Assembly (NCBI RefSeq): GCF_040412425.1
Contig: NC_089756.1
Coordinates: forward strand, 2,789,998-2,853,997
DNA length: 64,000 nucleotides
Direction: 5' to 3'
Source: Macrobrachium rosenbergii
Lineage: Eukaryota; Arthropoda; Malacostraca; Decapoda; Palaemonidae
Shown: piece after piece, positions 45,262 through 56,318 of the stretch
Position numbering within the stretch: the first letter of the stretch is position 1
Layout of the letters: each line of letters starts with the position of its first letter
The notes under the pieces: model-generated
What the model saw: only the letters and a program-made list of their open reading frames with translations
Told to the model about the DNA's origin: nothing
Database searches by the model: none
Program-made: the position numbers and the translations under genes

Positions 45262-46306
45262 AAAATGAATGGTGCTTCTGGATTGGCTGCTGTGCAGATG
45301 ATAGCCAATAGTGTGTCGAGTATCACTGATCCTGGGTACACAGCGTCCAGCATCACGATTTCTTTGTATTTGCAGAGAGGTGGCTTGGGTGAAGCACTTT
45401 TAAGAAAAACAAATATATATTATTGAAATTTTGCTGTGTTTACATTAATATATTACAGTACTGTAATATTTGAAAATTAGTAAATCATTTTTAACTTACA
45501 AAATGTATTTACTGTTGTCATTACAGTAATATATACTTTACATACATGAAAGTGCTACGTACCACAGATGTAAACATACGTACCCTGCAGTATTCCTTTT
45601 GTCTTACGTATTTTAGATATGCTCTACGTACTACCCGTAGTACTGTACTATACTATGTATCATCCTAAAACACTTTTTGTATGTAATATTTAGAAATCAT
45701 CTTACAACAAAACATTTTATAAAATGTACGTACTGTATGCGCAGAAGATCAGTGTTAGTATATGTATGCGCACCCAGTAGTACCATGCATATACCGTAGC
45801 GGGAAATTATTGGCAAATGACCCAATATAACCCGTTTTATTGCTATCTTACAACAAAACATTTTATAAAATGTACGTACTGTATGCACAGAAGATCCGTG
45901 TTAGTATATGTACCCGCAATCAGTAGTACCATGCATATACCGTAGTGGCAAATTATCGGCAAATGACCCAATACAGTATAACCCGTTTTATTGCTATCTC
46001 ACGTTTGTGTGTTTTGCATGTACAGTACTATGGCCTAAAAATATTTTTTTAAATCGTGCATTAAGATGTCCTCTGAATGCTCTGCTTCTTCTAAGGCCTC
46101 TGGCCAATAGCCTACAATTACTGTAATGACTGATGAGAAGAAAGTACTGTAGACATGATTGTTTTGTTAAGAGAGGGCAAAAGTCACGGAGAAGTAGCAG
46201 CCCATTACAGCATGACATTAATTGCGGTCGCCTGCATTGAGCATGAACAAGGTAAAATACTCATGCAGCCCCTACTGTACCACCTTCTTTGCCTTGTTCA
46301 AATACC
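45262..46306. repeat. AT-rich Tigger noncoding DNA with a direct duplication of about 150 bp
   Basis: Copies at about 45700-45846 and 45847-45999 share ACAAAACATTTTATAAAATG, ACGTACTGTATGC, GTACCATGCATATACCGTAG and CCCGTTTTATTGCTATCT. It lies upstream of the transposase start. No gene seen. Confidence 0.75.
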
Positions 46307-46310
46307 TTAA

Positions 46311-48499
46311 CCCTTTAACGCCAAAATAACTATTTACAAAAACGTCTCCCGTATGCGGCGCGTTAGAGTTAGCGCCCAGTAAGCGGAAAAAAAGTTTTTG
46401 TCAAAAATCACAGCACGCTTAGTTTTTAAGATTAAGAGTTCATTTTGGCTCATTTTTTTGTCATTGCCTGAAGTTTAGTATGCAACCATCAGAAATGAAA
46501 AAAATATCATTATCATATATAAATATTGGAATATATGACAGCAAAAAAACTCGTATATAATTGTATACAAATCGCTGTAAAGCAAAACAGTTAAAGCCAA
46601 TGAGTTAATTTTTTATAGTTGTATTGTACACTAAATTGCGATGAATTTGGTATATAACAAATTTTAAAACGATCAAAGCAACACAGAGAAATATTATCAC
46701 AAAATGATGCATGAATTCACTGGCTGCTGGGGACGTAAAAAAATGTTTTTAAAAAAAATTCACCATAAATCGAAATATTGTGCTAGAGACTTCCCGTTTG
46801 TTGAAAAATGAAGCTAATTGATTGAATATTACTAGAATGTAAGTGTTTTAGCTTACAATTGCAGTTTTCGACCATTTCGGTCAACTTAAAGTTGACTGAA
46901 AGTCGAATTTTTTCTATTTATCGTGATTTATATGGAAATATTTCAAAACTGATAAAAGCTACAACCATGAATTATTTTTTGTTGTATTGTACATGAAATT
47001 GCGCACATTTTCATATATAAAACTTTATGTAACGACTAATATAAAGTGGTGCAAATATTACGACAACTAGACGAAAGAATTTTTGAGATGTTCGGCCGAG
47101 TTACCGCGCAGACGTAAGGAAAATGTTTTTTTTAAAAATTCACCATAAATCGAAATATTGTGCTAGAGACTTCCAATTTATTGCAAAATGAAGTTAAACG
47201 ATTGAATATTACTAGAATGTAAGAGTTTTAGATTACAATTGCATTTTTACCATTTTGTAGAGTTAAAGTTGACCGAAGGTTGAAATTTTGGCAGTTATCG
47301 TGATTTATGTGAAAATATTTCAAAACTGATAAAAGCTACAACCATGAGCTATTTTCTGTTGTATTCTACATGAAATTGCACACATTTTCATATATAAAAG
47401 TTTATGTAACGACTAATGTAAACGATGCAAACATTACGACAACGTGATGAAAAGAATTTCTGAGATGTTCGGCCGAAGTTACCCACACGACGTAAGGAAA
47501 AAATTTTTTTCATAAATTTACGTAAATCGAAATATTGTGCTAGAGACTTCCAGTTTGTTGCAAAATGAAGGTACATGATTGAATATTACTAGAATGTAAG
47601 AGTTTTAGCTTATAATTATGTTTTTGACCATTTCGGTCGAGTTAAAGTTGACCAAAAGCTTGAAATTTTGGCAGTTATCGTGGTTTATATGAAAATATTT
47701 CAAAACTGATAAAAGCTACAACCATGAGTTATTTTCTGTTGTATTTTACATGAAATTGCACATTTCCATATATAAAACTTTATGTAACGACTAATATAAA
47801 ACAGTGCAAACATTACGATAACGTGATGAAAGAATTTCTGGCGCGGGACGTAAGGAAAAAGTTTTTTTCAAAAATTCACCATAAATCGAAATATTGTGCT
47901 AGAGACTTCCAATTGGTTGCAAAATGAAGGTAAATGATTGAATATTACTAGATCGTAAGAGTTTTAGCTTAAAATTGCGTTTTTTGACCATTTCGGTTGA
48001 GTCAAAGTTGACCAAAGGTTGAAATTTTGGCAGTTATCGTGGTTTATATGAAAATATTTACAAACTGATAAAAGCTACAACCATGCGTTGCATTTTGCTG
48101 TATTGTACATGAAATTGCACACATTTTCATATATATAACTTTATGTAACGGCTAATATAGAACAGTGCAAAAATTACGACAAAATGACGAAAAGAATTTA
48201 TGAAATTTTCGGCTGAGTTACCGTGTGTAAGAAAAAAAAAGTTTTTCAAAAATTCACCATAAATCGAAATATTGTGCTAGAGACTTCCAATTTGTTGCAA
48301 AATGAAGGTAAATGATTGAATATTACTAGAATGTAAGAGTTTTTAGCTTACAATTGCATTTTTAAACCATTTCGGTCGAGTCAAAGTTGACCGAAGGTTG
48401 AAATTTTTGTAGTCGACGTGCGGTATTAAGAGATGTCGTCCACTCGGACCCAACAGACAATTTTAGTCGACGTATGATACGTCAATAGGCGTTTAAGGG
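46311..48499. mobile_element. PB3: piggyBac-ended satellite element in Tigger
   Basis: Left end CCCTTTAACGCC, right end GGCGTTTAAGGG, each next to TTAA (46307-46310 and 48500-48503). The left 400 bp match PB2 (CTATTTACAAAAACGTCTCC, CAGCACGCTTAGTTTTTAAG, GAAGTTTAGTATGCAACC). The rest is satellite units in one orientation and the shared right end (TTTTAGTCGACGTATGATACG). No transposase. Confidence 0.85.
46740..48420 (+). repeat. Satellite units in PB3 (about 4.5)
   Basis: CACCATAAATCG or its relic recurs at about 46761, 47141, 47517, 47878 and 48254 (about 360-380 bp apart). Units are the same family as in PB1 and PB2. Confidence 0.88.
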
Positions 48500-48503
48500 T
48501 TAA

Positions 48504-48922
48504 CATGACAGCGCCTCCTGTCATTCATCGCATACAACTAATTCATCATCATCATCATGTACAGCATACTGAAATCAACATTCATCACCAGTTACTACCC
48601 GTATGATTTAACTTTACAGTACTGTATTATTTATTATTATTAAGGTACCCAGTGTAGTATTACATAATATTATTATTTAATTTCTATTACTATTATATGT
48701 ACAGTACTGTAGTACAGTATTATTATTGATTTACATGATTATTTAATGTTATTATACAATAAATATGAAAATACAGAATACTATTGCTATACGAAAAAGA
48801 CAAAAAATCTGCATCCGCGAATATGGAGTTTCCTGCAAAAATTTTTTAGATAGGTTTCATAGAAAAACCCGCGAGTGGGTGAGTCCGCGAACCTTGAGAG
48901 CGCGAATACGTGAGGTTCACTG
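48504..48922 (-). other. Right end of the Tigger element
   Basis: AT-rich with CATCATCAT and TTATTATTATT tracts, then a CG-containing subterminal region (ATCCGCGAATATGGAG, CCCGCGAGTGGG) and the terminal inverted repeat. No gene. Confidence 0.7.
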
Positions 48923-48924
48923 TA

Positions 48925-49400
48925 CTATGTTTCGGGCTGTCGACTGCTCCACAGGTGTTCACGCGAGTGTTCACCCTGGTGTTAGTTTGGGCCCATTCAC
49001 ACGGGATACGTCTTCTGAGGTATCTCGACGATTGGTTAGTCCTGGCAAGCTTACGCTTGCAGTTGCTACAGGACAGAGTTCGCCTCCTCAAGTTATGTCG
49101 CGAGCTGGGTATCAACTTCAGGAAGTCGGATCTCATTCCCACACAGAGGACTCAGTATCTGGGCATGCTGATCGATACAGCAGCAGGCAGAGTCTTTCCC
49201 TCAAAGGCTCACATCAGCACATTCAGGAAGGTGGCAAGGCAGTTCCTGTCGATGCAGGAACAGCCAGCTCAACAGTGGCAAGTTGTGATCGGTCACCTGT
49301 TGTCATTGGAGAAGGTTGTACCGCACGGTCGGCTTCACCTTCAGTCTCTCCAGTGGAGACTGAGGTACTTCTGGGATCAGTCTCCTGAGCTATTCACACG
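48925..49400 (+). pseudogene. RT C-terminal half of DIRS copy B
   Basis: It continues from the Tigger junction: LCFGLSTAPQVFTRVF, active site LLRYLDDWLVLASL with both Asp, NFRKSDLIPTQRTQYLGMLID, then LHLQSLQWRLRYFWDQSP. The frame is open to a stop at about 49402. The following RNase H part is missing (see the finding on the deletion). Confidence 0.88.
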
Positions 49401-49960
49401 TTGATGGTGCAGGTGCATGAGTGGGCAGTAGCACACTATGTGGAGCTGTCAGCCAGATACATCCTAGGCAAGAGGAACGTTCTGGCGGACACGCTCAGCG
49501 GTCGGGATCAAGTGGTGGGATCTGAGTGGTCCCTTCACCAGAGCGTGGCAGACAGGCTCTTCGTCCTGTGGGGGCGTCCAGCAGTGGATCTGTTTGCCAC
49601 CCGGTGCAACAGGAAGCTTCAACCTTTTTCTCCGTCGTACCAGACCCATGGGCAGCTGCAAAGACGCCTTCCAACACTCGTGGGACAACCTTGAGGTGTA
49701 TGCCTTCCCCTCCGTTCTGTCTGATTCGTCCAGCTCTCAGTCGAGTCCTGGTGTCGACGAATCTACAAATGATCCTGGTGGCTCCCAAGCGACCTGAAGC
49801 CGCTTGGTATCCGGACCTACTGGCTCTGCTTTCCGAGACTCCGAGAGAGCTTCCCCTCTGGCACAACCTTCTACGTCAGCCACATGCAGAATGGTACCAC
49901 CAGGCCGTGGCCTCCCTGTCACTTCTCGCCTGGAGGTTATCCACCATCTCTTGCGAGTGA
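49401..49960 (+). pseudogene. RNase H tail and bridge region of DIRS copy B
   Basis: It begins at VQVHEWAVAHYVELSARYIL and GKRNVLADTLSG, the last part of RNase H, then VDLFATRCNRKLQPF and, in other frames, YAFPSVL and ILVAPKRPEAAWYPDLLALL. The first two-thirds of RNase H, with the catalytic Asp and Glu seen in copy C, are absent. Two frameshifts follow. Confidence 0.75.
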
Positions 49961-50968
49961 GAGACTTTTCTCGCTGAGCAGCGACAGAGATGGCAGGATA
50001 CCTCAGGAAGTCCTCTGCAGCGGGTTACCAGGGAAAGTGGGCCGTCTTCTATGGTTAGTGTCGTAGACGGGGTTATTCTCCAGTCGGAGCCTCTCTTCAG
50101 CAGGTAGCGGACTTTCTCGTCTGTCTTTGTGTCGAGAGAAGCTCCTATCAGTTTCAGCGGTAAAGAGCTGCTTTAGCAGTGGTCCTGAAGTTGAAAGGCA
50201 TCGATGTCTCCTCCTCCTTGGAGATATTGTTGTTGATGAGGAGCTTCGAACGGTCTTGCCCTCCCAGGGAACTCAGGCCCCCTTAGTGGGATGTCTCTCT
50301 CGTTTTGTGGAGCCTGACTCGTGCTCCATACGACCACTATGAGAAGCCACAGACAGGGAACTTACTCTTAAGACCGTCTTCTTGCTTGCCCTGTCATCGG
50401 CGAAGAAGATTAGTGAACTACAGCGACTTTCTTTTGCAGTTAAACACTCAAGGGGATGGGCATTGGTGATGCTCGAGTTTGTCCCGGAGTTCGTAGCGAA
50501 GACACATAATCCAGCCGTCCCTGATGCTCAATTTGAGTCTTTCACGGTCCCGTCCCTGGGTGACTTTGTTAATGATGACCCTGACGAGATGCTGCTCTGT
50601 CATATACGGCGCTATCTGAGGAGTACTCGACATCTCAGGCCTGAGTGTCGACGACTCTTCGTTAGCACCGGTTTCCCTAAGAAGGAGGTGCCCAAGAACA
50701 CGATCTCCTAGTTTCGTGAGGTTATCAAGAAAGCGTATGCAGCAGCTGGAGAGGATGACGCCAGCGCTCTACGTCCACGCGCTCATGAAATCAGAAGGAT
50801 TGCACCTACTTTAGCATTCAAGAAGACCTGTCGGTTCAGCAGGTACTAAGGGCTGGGGTGTGGTCACGCCAAACCACATTCACCTCTTTTTACCTACGGG
50901 ACGTTACCCATAGGTCCTTGGATACCTTCTCCTTGGGACCAGTGGTGGCTGCTCAGCAAGTTGTGTAA
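49940..50968 (+). pseudogene. Tyrosine recombinase of DIRS copy B
   Basis: N-terminal parts lie in changing frames (GWRLSTISCE; YLRKSSAAGYQGKWAVFYG; VADFLVCL). The catalytic entry is LALSSAKKISELQRL: the conserved Arg before SEL is Lys. Then EFVAKTHNPAVPDAQFESF, LCHIRRYLRST, the HxxR box AHEIRRIAPTLAFKK near 50785, and after a one-base shift TTFTSFYLRDV with the nucleophile Tyr (codon 50891-50893). With Arg to Lys and several shifts it is predicted inactive. Confidence 0.78.
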
Positions 50969-51529
50969 CTTACCCAGCTCCTGTACAGGACAGTGCTGTG
51001 TCTCGTCTGTTGTATGTTGTACGACTGGGCGTGAAGGGTGAGTGACTGGCTCTCCCTTCCTCCCCTTCATCTGGCTTCTTCCTTCGGGCAGAGAGTTTGG
51101 GCCGTACAAGCTGAACCAGACGTCAGACGCAGGTGGGTTTCATGACTTGAGTATCCTAATCTTTGTTGCCTTTCAGGTACACATTAGATGTAATGTCCCC
51201 TCCTTCCCTTACAAGGCGGGGAAGGGGTTGCGGGCTAATTACCGAACCCTTTTTCATTTTGGTCCTTAGTCCCTGACGTCCTCAGATCACCTCTCCTGTG
51301 GCTGGGGTAGGTTCTCTCTCTCTTTCACCTTGCTGTATGTTCGCTTACACACTGTAACTTCGTCACAGCAGGGGCGGTCTAGTAGACTGGCTCGTGACAC
51401 TTCAGTTCACATAACAGTGGTCATGGTCCGGTGGCTATGTCCTCCTGGCTCTTACCCTAGGTGTGGTTGAACTTCCAGTCGTTCAGAGACCTCCACTCAG
51501 ATTCCTCCCACCGAATCATGAGTCCCCAT

Positions 51530-51634
51530 ATAAATAAAGGACCAAGGGTTTGTATTTGTGTAGTAACAAATCGCATTTTTTAAAAAAGTAAAATGCATTT
51601 TTCCTAACATACGAACCCGAGGTCCTTTACTCAG
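51530..51634. repeat. Internal complementary region of DIRS copy B
   Basis: First half AAGGACCAAGGGTTTGTA is complementary to the left outer end, second half AACATACGAACCCGAGGTCC to the right outer end. The circle junction lies at about AACAAATCGCA. Confidence 0.88.
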
Positions 51635-51670
51635 GTTACCCACCTCAGCCTCTCCACAGTCTTCCCTAGG

Positions 51671-51888
51671 CCAGAAAGCAAAGTGAATGCGTGATGCCGG
51701 GCGGAGGGTAGTGTGGGTCCCCCACTGCTACCACCCAACTACCCTGCCGGTAGTTATACTACCACACTGCCTTGTTAAGTGTTTAGAGGTCAGTTCAGCT
51801 TTCACCGAAAGTAACCCCCGTATAAGTAAAGGACCTTGGGTTTGTATGTTAAGAAAAATGCATTTTAATTTTTTAAAAAATGCAATTT
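51671..51888 (+). repeat. Right inverted terminal repeat of DIRS copy B
   Basis: Mirror of the left repeat, ending in a T/A-rich outer tail that is repeated, inverted, in the ICR. Confidence 0.92.
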
Positions 51889-52023
51889 TTATTAGAAACT
51901 GCTTAGTACTAATTGTCTGTAATCCTTATATAGATAGTATATTCAATATTACAGACTAACTTAATTGTAAGTGTGTAGCTGTAATATATTTTATTTACCA
52001 AATTGTTGTGTTGAATATCTATT
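51889..52023. other. Short AT-rich spacer between DIRS B and DIRS C
   Basis: 135 bp of unassigned AT-rich DNA, probably the host sequence in which both DIRS copies landed. Confidence 0.4.
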
Positions 52024-52192
52024 TGTTCCGACATGGTATACAAACCCTCGGTCCTTTACATTAGGAATTACTTTCAGCGTAGGATGGAAACGGCCATTAA
52101 ACTTTCAAACAAGGTGATTAGGCAGTTAACTACCGTCCGGGAGGCGGGAGTACCGCCTGCCCAGATGTAAACATTCCAATTTGCTTCCGGCC
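52024..52192 (+). repeat. Left inverted terminal repeat of DIRS copy C
   Basis: Inverted copy of 63595-63789 over CGGTCCTTTACATTAGGAAT, GGCAGTTAACTAC and GTACCGCCTGCCCAGATGTA. Confidence 0.9.
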
Positions 52193-52311
52193 GTTGTAGA
52201 ATGCAGATGTTGTTCTTCGCTCTCTGTCTGACTGCCCTTCAGCTTTATCGGTGGGATTTTTCCCTATTTTTGTGAATGATGAATGTTGATAAGCCTTCTA
52301 AATCTTCCTAT

Positions 52312-52430
52312 TAGTGCAGCAGATAATTGCATATTTCATAAGAATCGTTCAGATAGTGAAACAAGCATGAAATTTTGCACAAGTGCTCTTTAAAGTTCCT
52401 CTATCAGAAAAGGGCGCTGGCCACGCAAAA
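52312..52430 (+). repeat. Left terminal inverted repeat of the Academ-like element
   Basis: About 110 bp, inverted relative to 56835-56948. Subterminal AAGATGGCGGCC motifs follow inside both ends. Confidence 0.88.
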
Positions 52431-53201
52431 AAATTTAATATGGCGGCCAAATTCCAAGATGGCGGCCAGTATCGACAGATTTTGGCTAATTTTTCACTAG
52501 AATGGCATGTATTTGCTTCTAGCAATATGGTAAAGCTCTTCCATACTATTTCTTGTGAATATTATGTTTCTGTAGCTTCCCAGTACAGTTTACCTTTAAA
52601 TATGGGGGCTATATGGCTGCCAAGAAAAGGTAGAAACAATAATTATAATGAGAAATAATGCCCGTTCAACAATTATCGTTTTAAGCATGGATCTTGGTTT
52701 CTGTGGTTTTAGATCCTAATGAGGCCATCTCTTTCGAATAACTCATCAATTTTGAAGGAAAATTAATAAATGTAAAAGAGTGTATGTCTGCACACAACCA
52801 GGGCACACTGGTGACATCACTGCTGTGTAACTCAGCATGGGGTTCAGTGCCAGCTAATCCAGCTTTACTAATCCTGTAGTCTTAGACTAGTAGTTGTAGT
52901 ATAGTTTAGTTTAGTGTCCCAAATGCTTTCTAACAGCCCCAGACCAGCTATAGTTAGATAGCCGCACCTGAATAGACAGGATGTGCCAGCGCGAGAGAGC
53001 CGAGCCAAGGGTATGGGGGCTGTACATGATGGTTCATGTACTTACCCGGATGGTGTACAGATCACACGGGACTTAAATGGCACTGGATGAATGATCGGGC
53101 TAGGTGTAGGGAGACCGAACCTGGTTGAATCCCATACAGGAATGTGTGCTTTGTTTAAGGTGGTAAAGGATAACCCCTCGGCCTTAATCAAAAGTGAAAT
53201 C
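52431..53201. other. Noncoding 5' region of the Academ-like element
   Basis: Contains AATATGGCGGCC and AAGATGGCGGCC near the left end and probably the promoter. Short frames here show no domain. Confidence 0.55.
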
Positions 53202-56200
53202 ATGGCAGAATGTGATGCCAATCCAATATTGAGCAGTAGAAAAACAAACTGGAGTTTGTGTTGTCTTTGTCAGAAGGACAAAAGAGGTGAGCACTTGACA
53301 TCACCTCCAAGTCATCATGTCCTAGACCATGATGGGTACACAATGCTGGCAAGGAACATTCCCATGTTCAGTGAAATTAATGAAATGCCACTGATAATGG
53401 ATCCAGCAAGGCTGGATGAAGGTGATGGCATAGAGGCCACTCTCAGGAAAAATGCAGCAAAATACCATGTGAACTGTCGCTTGTTGTTTAACAACACTAA
53501 ACTGGACCGTGCAAGAAAGCGACAATCCAATGACCAGACCAGCAACACTGAGACTAGTCGTGCAAAACTGCGCCGAACCAGTCATGACAATGAAGTTTGC
53601 ATTTTCTGTGAGAAAGTGGCACCTGCATCTGATCTCAGACAGGCTAGTACTAAGGGCCTTGACTTGAAATTGCGTGAATGTGCAGAGATACTTAGTGATG
53701 GCAAGCTCCTTGCTAAGTTGACTGGTGGGGATGTCATTGCACAGGAGTTTAAGTATCACCATGCCTGTCTTTGTGCCCTCTACAACAGAAAAAGGTCCTA
53801 CCTGAGGAGCCTTGAGAAAGACCAAGGTAGCACTGAGTCAGAATCAGATGTGTATCCACTAGTTCTGTCAGAACTGATGACATACATTGTTGAAAACAAC
53901 CTTTGTTCAGATGATCCAGTCACATTTCGGCTGGCAGATATTTGCCACCTCTACCAACAGCGTCTGGAACAATTAGGTGTAGAGTCACCAAGTGTAAATT
54001 CCACGAGACTCAAAGACAAACTTCTGGCAGAAATTCCAGAACTTGAGGCTCATAAATCTGGCAGAGATGTATTACTTGCATTTCAAAGGATGTGGGAAAA
54101 GCACTTGCTCAATCATCTGATCTTTCAGAGGCAGTTATCATTGCTAAAGCAGCAAATATTCTCAGAAAGTCTATACTTGATCATCAGTCACGGTTTGATG
54201 GCACATTTTCGGAGGCTTGTGTACGAAATTCTGTGCCTCCTCTCCTGCTCCAGTTTGTAGGGATGGTTGAGCATGGGGCTGACATCAAGTCACAGTTACG
54301 ATTTGGAGCATCAAAGTCAGACCAGGCCATTGCACAGCTCATGCAGTTCAACTGCTACTCCCGATACAAAGAGGGAGCAACAACTCATAGACACTCCAAA
54401 GACAGAGAAACACCATTCCCAGTCTACATGGGACTCTCAGTCTATGCCAAAACCAGGAAGAGAAACCTGGTTGAAATGCTACATCAGTATGGCCTCAGTA
54501 TCTCTTATGACAGAGTACTGGAGGTCTCTGCACAGTTAGGAGATGCATACTGAAACAGAGGTTCAAAGTAAGGAGTCTAATGAGCAGACAACACACCATG
54601 AACAAACACCTCATGCGCAGAAGACATTCTTGGAGAGAGTCAGCAAGCTGTCATTGGCTTTGCAACACTTGGGAAGTCCTTTTCAGGAAGAGAGCCAGGA
54701 TCTGTATTCCATTGACAACAAAGACATTGCCCACCCCAGCTCAGCAGAACTTCTACAGACACACCTTGACAGAGGCCGCACTAAATTTCAGAAGTTTTCA
54801 GACTCTTTGGCAAACAATGCAGTCTCCTTCTATGAGCCGATAAAGAAGAACAGAACTGACTTCTTCAGGCAAGAAGCTGCTCCTGTAGAACAGTCAAAGC
54901 AGAAACTTCTGAAGGAGGATTGCCAGCTTTTTCTCAAAGCTATTTATATCCTGTCAGAGCCGTGAATGTGATCTGCAGGAATTCTTCCAGCACGAGAATC
55001 AAACATTCCCAGCTTCCTTAGTGAGGGTGGTAGGCTGTACACATGTCAGAAGTCTCAGCTGACCTCGGTCCTGGAGAGTCATGTTACACTAGAAGACAAA
55101 GAACCAAAGACTGATGTCCTCATTGTAGATGGATCAGCTTTGGTCCATGCCTTGCCACCAAAGAAAGGAAAGACCTTTGAGGGCTATGCACTTTGCGACT
55201 TCTTGCCTGTGATACAATCCTATAGCAGCAAGTACACATCATCACATCTTGTATTTGATGTATACAATACATCCAGCCTCAAAGCTGAGACCAGGCTCCA
55301 ACGTGGTCAAGGAGGAAGGCGCAAGGTGACAGACAAGAACACAATTCCATCCAACTGGCGCAATTTCCTAAGACACGATGCCAACAAGACAGAGTTGTTC
55401 CAGTTCCTGGCAGACAAAGTTGCCCAGATGTCTGCCACAAATGTTGTCATTGCCACGAAAGGGTCTGCTGTCCTCAGCACTCATGAGGCTAGTCTTCAGG
55501 GACTGGAAAAGTGCTCTCATGAGGAAGCTGACACCGCATCTTTCTCCATGCCAAATATGCCACAGAACATGGAGCCAAGACCATCACGGTTAAAGCAAAT
55601 GACACAGATGTTCTTGTCGTTGCAGTCAGTGCTTTCTCCACTCTCCACAATCTAGGGCTAGAGAAGCTATGGGTGGCATTTGGCCAAGGCCAGAGCCTGC
55701 GCTGGATTGCTGTGCATGACCTGTGCAACTCTCTGGGCCAGGAGAAGGTGAATGGCATGCTCTTCTTCCATGCGTTCACAGGCTGTGATACAGTGTCAGC
55801 CTTCGGAGCAAGGGCAAGAAGACCGCCTGGCAGACATGGAACATCTTTGCAGAGGCCTCCACTGTGTTCTCCAAACTGAGTCACTACCCTCTCAGAGTGG
55901 AAGAGAGTGACCTGAAGGTCCTGGAGAGGTTTGTCATACTTATGTATGAAAGATCCAGCACTGCTGGCACTGTGGATGAGGCTAGACTTGATATGTTTGC
56001 CAGAAAACAAAGGGCATATGAGGCCATTCCACCAACCAGGGAGCTCTCCTCCAACACACCAAGCGTGCTGCGTACCAGGCTGGTTGTGTGTGGGGGCAGG
56101 CCACCCAGTGTCAGCCACAGCCAGAGAACCCTGCTGAGTGGGGATGGCAAAAGTCTGGTGAAGCATGGCAAGTCCTCTGGACAACCAACTCGCCCTTAGC

Positions 56201-56318
56201 CAAGAGTTGCCAACAGCTTACCAAATGTGGATGCAAAGCAGGCTGTCGGGAAAGGTGCAAGTGCTACAAGCTGGGTCTTCCCTGCACAGCTCTGTGCACT
56301 TGCAAATGTGAAGTCTAG
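53202..56318 (+). pseudogene. Academ-like transposase with XPG-type nuclease (homopolymer frameshifts)
   Basis: The preferred start is MAECDANPILS (ATG 53202); an in-frame upstream ATG at 53091 adds 37 residues. N-terminal zinc-like pairs are CCLC and YHVNC, then CIFC and YHHAC (53260-53790). The nuclease-like region has IVDGSALVHALPP (first acidic residue, near 55127), SHEEADT (acidic cluster near 55515), KANDTDVLVVAV and FHAFTGCDTVSAF. Beyond it are KLSHYPLRVEESDLKVLERF and VDEARLDMFARKQRAY. The C-terminus (56200-56318) is Cys-rich: CGCKAGCRERCKCYKLGLPC. Several one-base indels break the frame, mostly in homopolymer runs. The nuclease assignment rests on motif order only. Confidence 0.7.

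Larger units (their letters stand above)
41945..48922 (-). mobile_element. Tigger (pogo group) DNA transposon in DIRS B, carrying PB3
   Basis: Terminal inverted repeats start CAGTGAATCCCCCGTATTCGC on the left and CAGTGAACCTCACGTATTCGC on the inverted right, each bordered by TA (41943-41944 and 48923-48924). A minus-strand transposase with HTH and DDD domains lies at 42920-45061. PB3 (46311-48499) is inserted within it. Removing the element and one TA restores the RT frame of DIRS B. Confidence 0.9.
38368..51888 (+). mobile_element. DIRS-type retrotransposon copy B, split by a Tigger transposon
   Basis: Inverted terminal repeats (38368-38562 and 51671-51888), an ICR (51530-51634), gag, RT, partial RNase H and recombinase are present. 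Without the Tigger it is about 6.5 kb. Left junction ACAAG-TTT-GTTCCTAC, right junction TGCAA-TTT-TTATTAG and the ICR junction TGCGA-TTT-GTTACTAC share TTT as a possible core. B and C belong to one family. B has lost the catalytic part of RNase H. Confidence 0.88.

Noticed and set aside
55489..56184. Minus-strand 231-codon frame opposite the Academ-like nuclease
   Set aside because: It lies antisense to the conserved motifs HEEADT and TGCDTVSAF and has no recognisable domain.
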